Positions 61,835 through 64,000 of a stretch of 64,000 nt of DNA are shown here, in pieces. Origin of the DNA: Terriglobia bacterium (GTDB lineage: Bacteria > Acidobacteriota > Terriglobia > Bryobacterales > Bryobacteraceae); the NCBI GenBank assembly GCA_020073305.1, contig JAIQFK010000028.1:1-64000 (forward strand), read 5' to 3'. Below the pieces are notes generated by a model that did not search any database, was not told the DNA's origin, and was given only the letters and a program-made list of their open reading frames with translations. The stretch's first letter is position 1; every line of letters begins with the position of its first letter. The position numbers and the translations under genes were made by a program.

Positions 61835-62622
61835 TTCTTCGCCTCTTGCCACAGCGACTCCATCTCTTCGATGGAACTTTCCTTCGCGGACCGGCCGCGT
61901 TCGGCGAGCTTCCGTTCGACATACCCAAACCGCCGCCGGAACTTGGCGTTGGTCCGGCGCAAAGCCTGCTCGGGATCCACCTTCACGAATCGAGCCATAT
62001 TCACCAGCACAAAGAGCATGTCGCCTAATTCGTCTTCCAGTTTCTCGCGGGAGCCGCTGGCGCGCGCCTCGGCGAATTCGGCCAGTTCCTCGTGGAGCTT
62101 GTCCACTACCTGCCCGGCATTTTCCCAATCGAAGCCCACTTGAGCGGCGCGCGAGCTGATCTGCTGAGCCTCGACTAACGCGGGCAGCGAGCGCGGTACA
62201 GAGCCCAGGAGCGTGGAGTCCGGTTCGCCTTTGGTGCGCTTCTCTTCGGCTTTGATCTCGCTCCACCGTTTGCGCACGTCGCCTTCCGTCTCGGCGGTTT
62301 CGTCGCCGAAGACGTGCGGATGGCGGCGAATCAGCTTCTCGGTGATGGCGTCGAGTGCGTCCTCGATGCGAAACAAATTCTCTTCCGATGCCATCTGCGC
62401 GAAAAACACTGCCTGCAGGAGCAGGTCGCCCAGCTCTCCCACCAGCTCCGGCCAGTCTCGGGCATCAATGGCATCCATCACTTCGTAAGTTTCTTCGAGC
62501 AGAAAGGGCTTGATGGTGTCGAAGTTCTGCTCGCGGTCCCAGGGGCAGCCGTTCGGGCCGCGCAAACGGACCATCAGATCGACTAGAAGCTGGAATTTTT
62601 CACCGGCGGTTGGATCGGACAT
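61831..62622 (-). CDS. mazG: nucleoside triphosphate pyrophosphohydrolase MazG
   Basis: A 263-residue tandem-domain MazG. The N-terminal catalytic signature is RLRGPNGCPWDREQ with EETYEVMDAID and ELGDLLLQ. The second MazG domain contains EELAEFAEA and EDELGDMLFVLVN, with acidic metal ligands in both. It hydrolyses NTPs and (p)ppGpp-linked or damaged nucleotides to the monophosphate. First gene of the overlapping five-gene operon. A TACAGT -10-like hexamer lies about 35 nt upstream of the ATG. Confidence 0.93.
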   Translation of the reverse strand: MSDPTAGEKFQLLVDLMVRLRGPNGCPWDREQNFDTIKPFLLEETYEVMDAIDARDWPELVGELGDLLLQAVFFAQMASEENLFRIEDALDAITEKLIRRHPHVFGDETAETEGDVRKRWSEIKAEEKRTKGEPDSTLLGSVPRSLPALVEAQQISSRAAQVGFDWENAGQVVDKLHEELAEFAEARASGSREKLEDELGDMLFVLVNMARFVKVDPEQALRRTNAKFRRRFGYVERKLAERGRSAKESSIEEMESLWQEAKK

Positions 62623-62712
62623 CAGCGTCGGACAGCGTGAAGTTGCAATATTTCCTCACTGTAACATAGGGCGCCCGGCGCTCATGCCCACCCCACGGCA
62701 AACTCAGATAAC

Positions 62713-64000
62713 ATGAAAGCCATGGAAACCACACGACGTACTTTTATGGAACGGTCCATGGCCGGAGCCGTAACCGCTGCTCTCGGTTCAGCTTCGCAGG
62801 CGATCGCTCGACCGCCAAGCTCCAACGTGACCGTTGGATTGATCGGCGCGGGTATCCGCGGTCTCGAATTGATGCAAGTGGCTCTTACGGATGGAGCCAA
62901 GGTTGCGATGGTGTGCGACCTCTACGACGGCCATCTGCGCAGGGCGTGCGAAATTCAGCCGGGCACGCCCACCACGCGCGAGTACGAAAAAGTAATCGGC
63001 CGGCCGGACATTGAGGCCGTACTCGTGGCGACGTCCGATCACTGGCATGCGCCCATTGCGATTGCAGCCATGCGCGCCGGTAAAGATGTCTACTGCGAAA
63101 AACCCATGGCACATACCATTCCGGAGGCGCTGGAGATGGCGAAGGTCTCGCGTGAAACCGGCCGCGTCATTCAAGTCGGCAGCCAGAGCCTCAGCATGAC
63201 GAGCACCCGGAAAGCCAAGCAGTGGATCGACAGCAACGCCATCGGGAACATATTCATGGTCCAGTGTTCCATCTACCGCCCGAACGCCATCGGCGCGTGG
63301 CGTTACCCGGTTCCGCCCGACGCTTCGCCGGAAACGATCGACTGGAACCGGTTTCTGGGCAATGCACCGAAGCGCCCGTTCGAGGCTGCGCGCTTCTTCC
63401 AGTTCCGCAACTGGTGGGACTACGGCACGGGCATTGCGGGCGACGAATATGTGCATCTCCTCTCGCGCGTCCACTACGTCCTTGGAGTTCAATACCCGCG
63501 CAGCGCCGTGGCCGAGGGTGGCCTTTACAAATGGAAAGGCGATCGTGATGTGCCCGACGTCCACAATACGCTCTACGATTACGGCAAGTTTGTCGCCCAA
63601 GTCAGCGCCAACCTCGCGTCAAACTGGGAAGGCGGAGAGATTGTCCGCTTCCTGGGAGAAAAGGGAACGGTGGATCTGCGTGAAGACTCCGCGACCTTGA
63701 TCCCTTACGATCCGATCGAAGAATACGAATATCCGCTAGAGAGCTGGCCCAAAGACACCAAGGAGCGGTTCATCGCGGAGCACAACAATGATCCTGTGGC
63801 CGACATCGGGAAAGCGCACCAGCAGGCCAAGCACAAGCCGGAAAAGTTCAACCAGGAGCGTGAAGGCACCGAGGACCATATGATGAATTTCTTCGAGTGC
63901 GTCCGTTCCCGCCAGCAGCCGGTTGAAAACGTCGAGTTCGGCTGCGGTACGGCCGTGGCCTGTCACATGGCGAACATCTCGTACCGCGAAAAGAAGCGCG
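62713..64000 (+). CDS. Tat-exported Gfo/Idh/MocA-family oxidoreductase (3' end outside window)
   Basis: An open frame from ATG 62713 to the window edge, at least 429 residues. A twin-arginine signal (TTRRTFMERSMAGAVTAAL) is followed by a Rossmann domain (VTVGLIGAGIRGLELMQ), YCEKPMAHTIPEA and the usual bacterial sugar-dehydrogenase C-domain, with FRNWWDYGTGIAGDEYVHL and ADIGKAHQQAKH. ATG 62722 is an alternative start. It is the fourth Gfo/Idh/MocA protein in the window and the third with an export signal. Divergent from mazG. Only a short C-terminal part should be missing. Confidence 0.85.
   Translation, partial: MKAMETTRRTFMERSMAGAVTAALGSASQAIARPPSSNVTVGLIGAGIRGLELMQVALTDGAKVAMVCDLYDGHLRRACEIQPGTPTTREYEKVIGRPDIEAVLVATSDHWHAPIAIAAMRAGKDVYCEKPMAHTIPEALEMAKVSRETGRVIQVGSQSLSMTSTRKAKQWIDSNAIGNIFMVQCSIYRPNAIGAWRYPVPPDASPETIDWNRFLGNAPKRPFEAARFFQFRNWWDYGTGIAGDEYVHLLSRVHYVLGVQYPRSAVAEGGLYKWKGDRDVPDVHNTLYDYGKFVAQVSANLASNWEGGEIVRFLGEKGTVDLREDSATLIPYDPIEEYEYPLESWPKDTKERFIAEHNNDPVADIGKAHQQAKHKPEKFNQEREGTEDHMMNFFECVRSRQQPVENVEFGCGTAVACHMANISYREKKR

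Noticed and set aside
61835-62266. N-terminal extension of the GNAT frame
   Set aside because: It overlaps mazG in another frame. The GTG at 61834 overlaps the mazG stop and gives the normal GNAT length.
1-64000. CRISPR arrays, prophage or complete insertion sequences
   Set aside because: No regularly spaced direct repeats, transposase, integrase or capsid-type genes were seen. The repeats present are short palindromes and one 11-bp tandem triplet.

Overview
The window looks like a chromosomal piece of a GC-rich soil Acidobacteriota, most likely of the Bryobacterales / Candidatus Solibacter type. The basis is gene content rather than a marker tree: a duplicated orphan ABC permease (ADOP) with its PadR regulator, fragments of a TIGR03437 soil-associated C-terminal domain, a winged-helix/TolB regulator, alternative complex III, a CE15 glucuronoyl esterase, and many secreted hydrolases and Gfo/Idh/MocA oxidoreductases. 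No tRNA, rRNA, CRISPR array, phage gene or intact insertion sequence was seen. One structured RNA, rnpB (RNase P RNA), is clear.

Layout. 0-7.4 kb: winged-helix/TolB regulator, small secreted metalloprotease, M20 peptidase, EamA transporter, HtrA/DegP protease. 7.4-13.8 kb: peptidoglycan-binding protein; a leftward three-gene set (coiled-coil protein, 52-residue membrane protein, actin-like ATPase); amidohydrolase, sugar kinase and a second M20 peptidase. 13.9-21.3 kb: a rearranged block. A PadR gene and a TIGR03437 gene are each split, with their halves 6.4 kb apart in opposite orientation. Between the halves lie a CE15 esterase, a hexuronate-type MFS transporter, a gutted GH67 alpha-glucuronidase and the ADOP permease. 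21.5-27.0 kb: alternative complex III genes actA-B1-B2-C-D-E. 27-31 kb: Gfo/Idh/MocA protein, MFS transporter, zinc alcohol dehydrogenase and KduD. 31-42.7 kb: PAS/receiver protein without a kinase, threonine dehydrogenase, exported Gfo/Idh/MocA protein, PIG-L deacetylase, penicillin-acylase-type hydrolase, pyrF and a membrane-anchored spermidine-synthase-like protein. 42.8-45.8 kb: pntAA-pntAB-pntB transhydrogenase. 45.8-51.8 kb: zinc phospholipase C; an exported sugar-oxidoreductase operon (beta-lactamase-fold hydrolase, epimerase, Gfo/Idh/MocA); MFS transporter. 51.8-56.2 kb: dehydrogenase pseudogene, rnpB, ndk-sucD-sucC, trpD. 56.3-64 kb: FkbM methyltransferase, receiver protein, an overlapping mazG-GNAT-NSAR/MenC-EamA-MFS operon, and a Tat-exported Gfo/Idh/MocA gene cut by the window edge.

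Themes. (1) Plant glucuronoxylan and uronate use: CE15, GH67 remnant, two hexuronate-type transporters, KduD. (2) Respiration and redox: alternative complex III, transhydrogenase, sucCD. (3) Gene decay: several genes keep their ends but have lost their middles, and one 6.4-kb inversion can be reconstructed to the base so that both broken genes become open reading frames. (4) Several genes carry a -10-like hexamer 6-7 nt before the start codon, suggesting leaderless mRNAs.

All calls come from reading the sequence and recalling family motifs. No database search was run.
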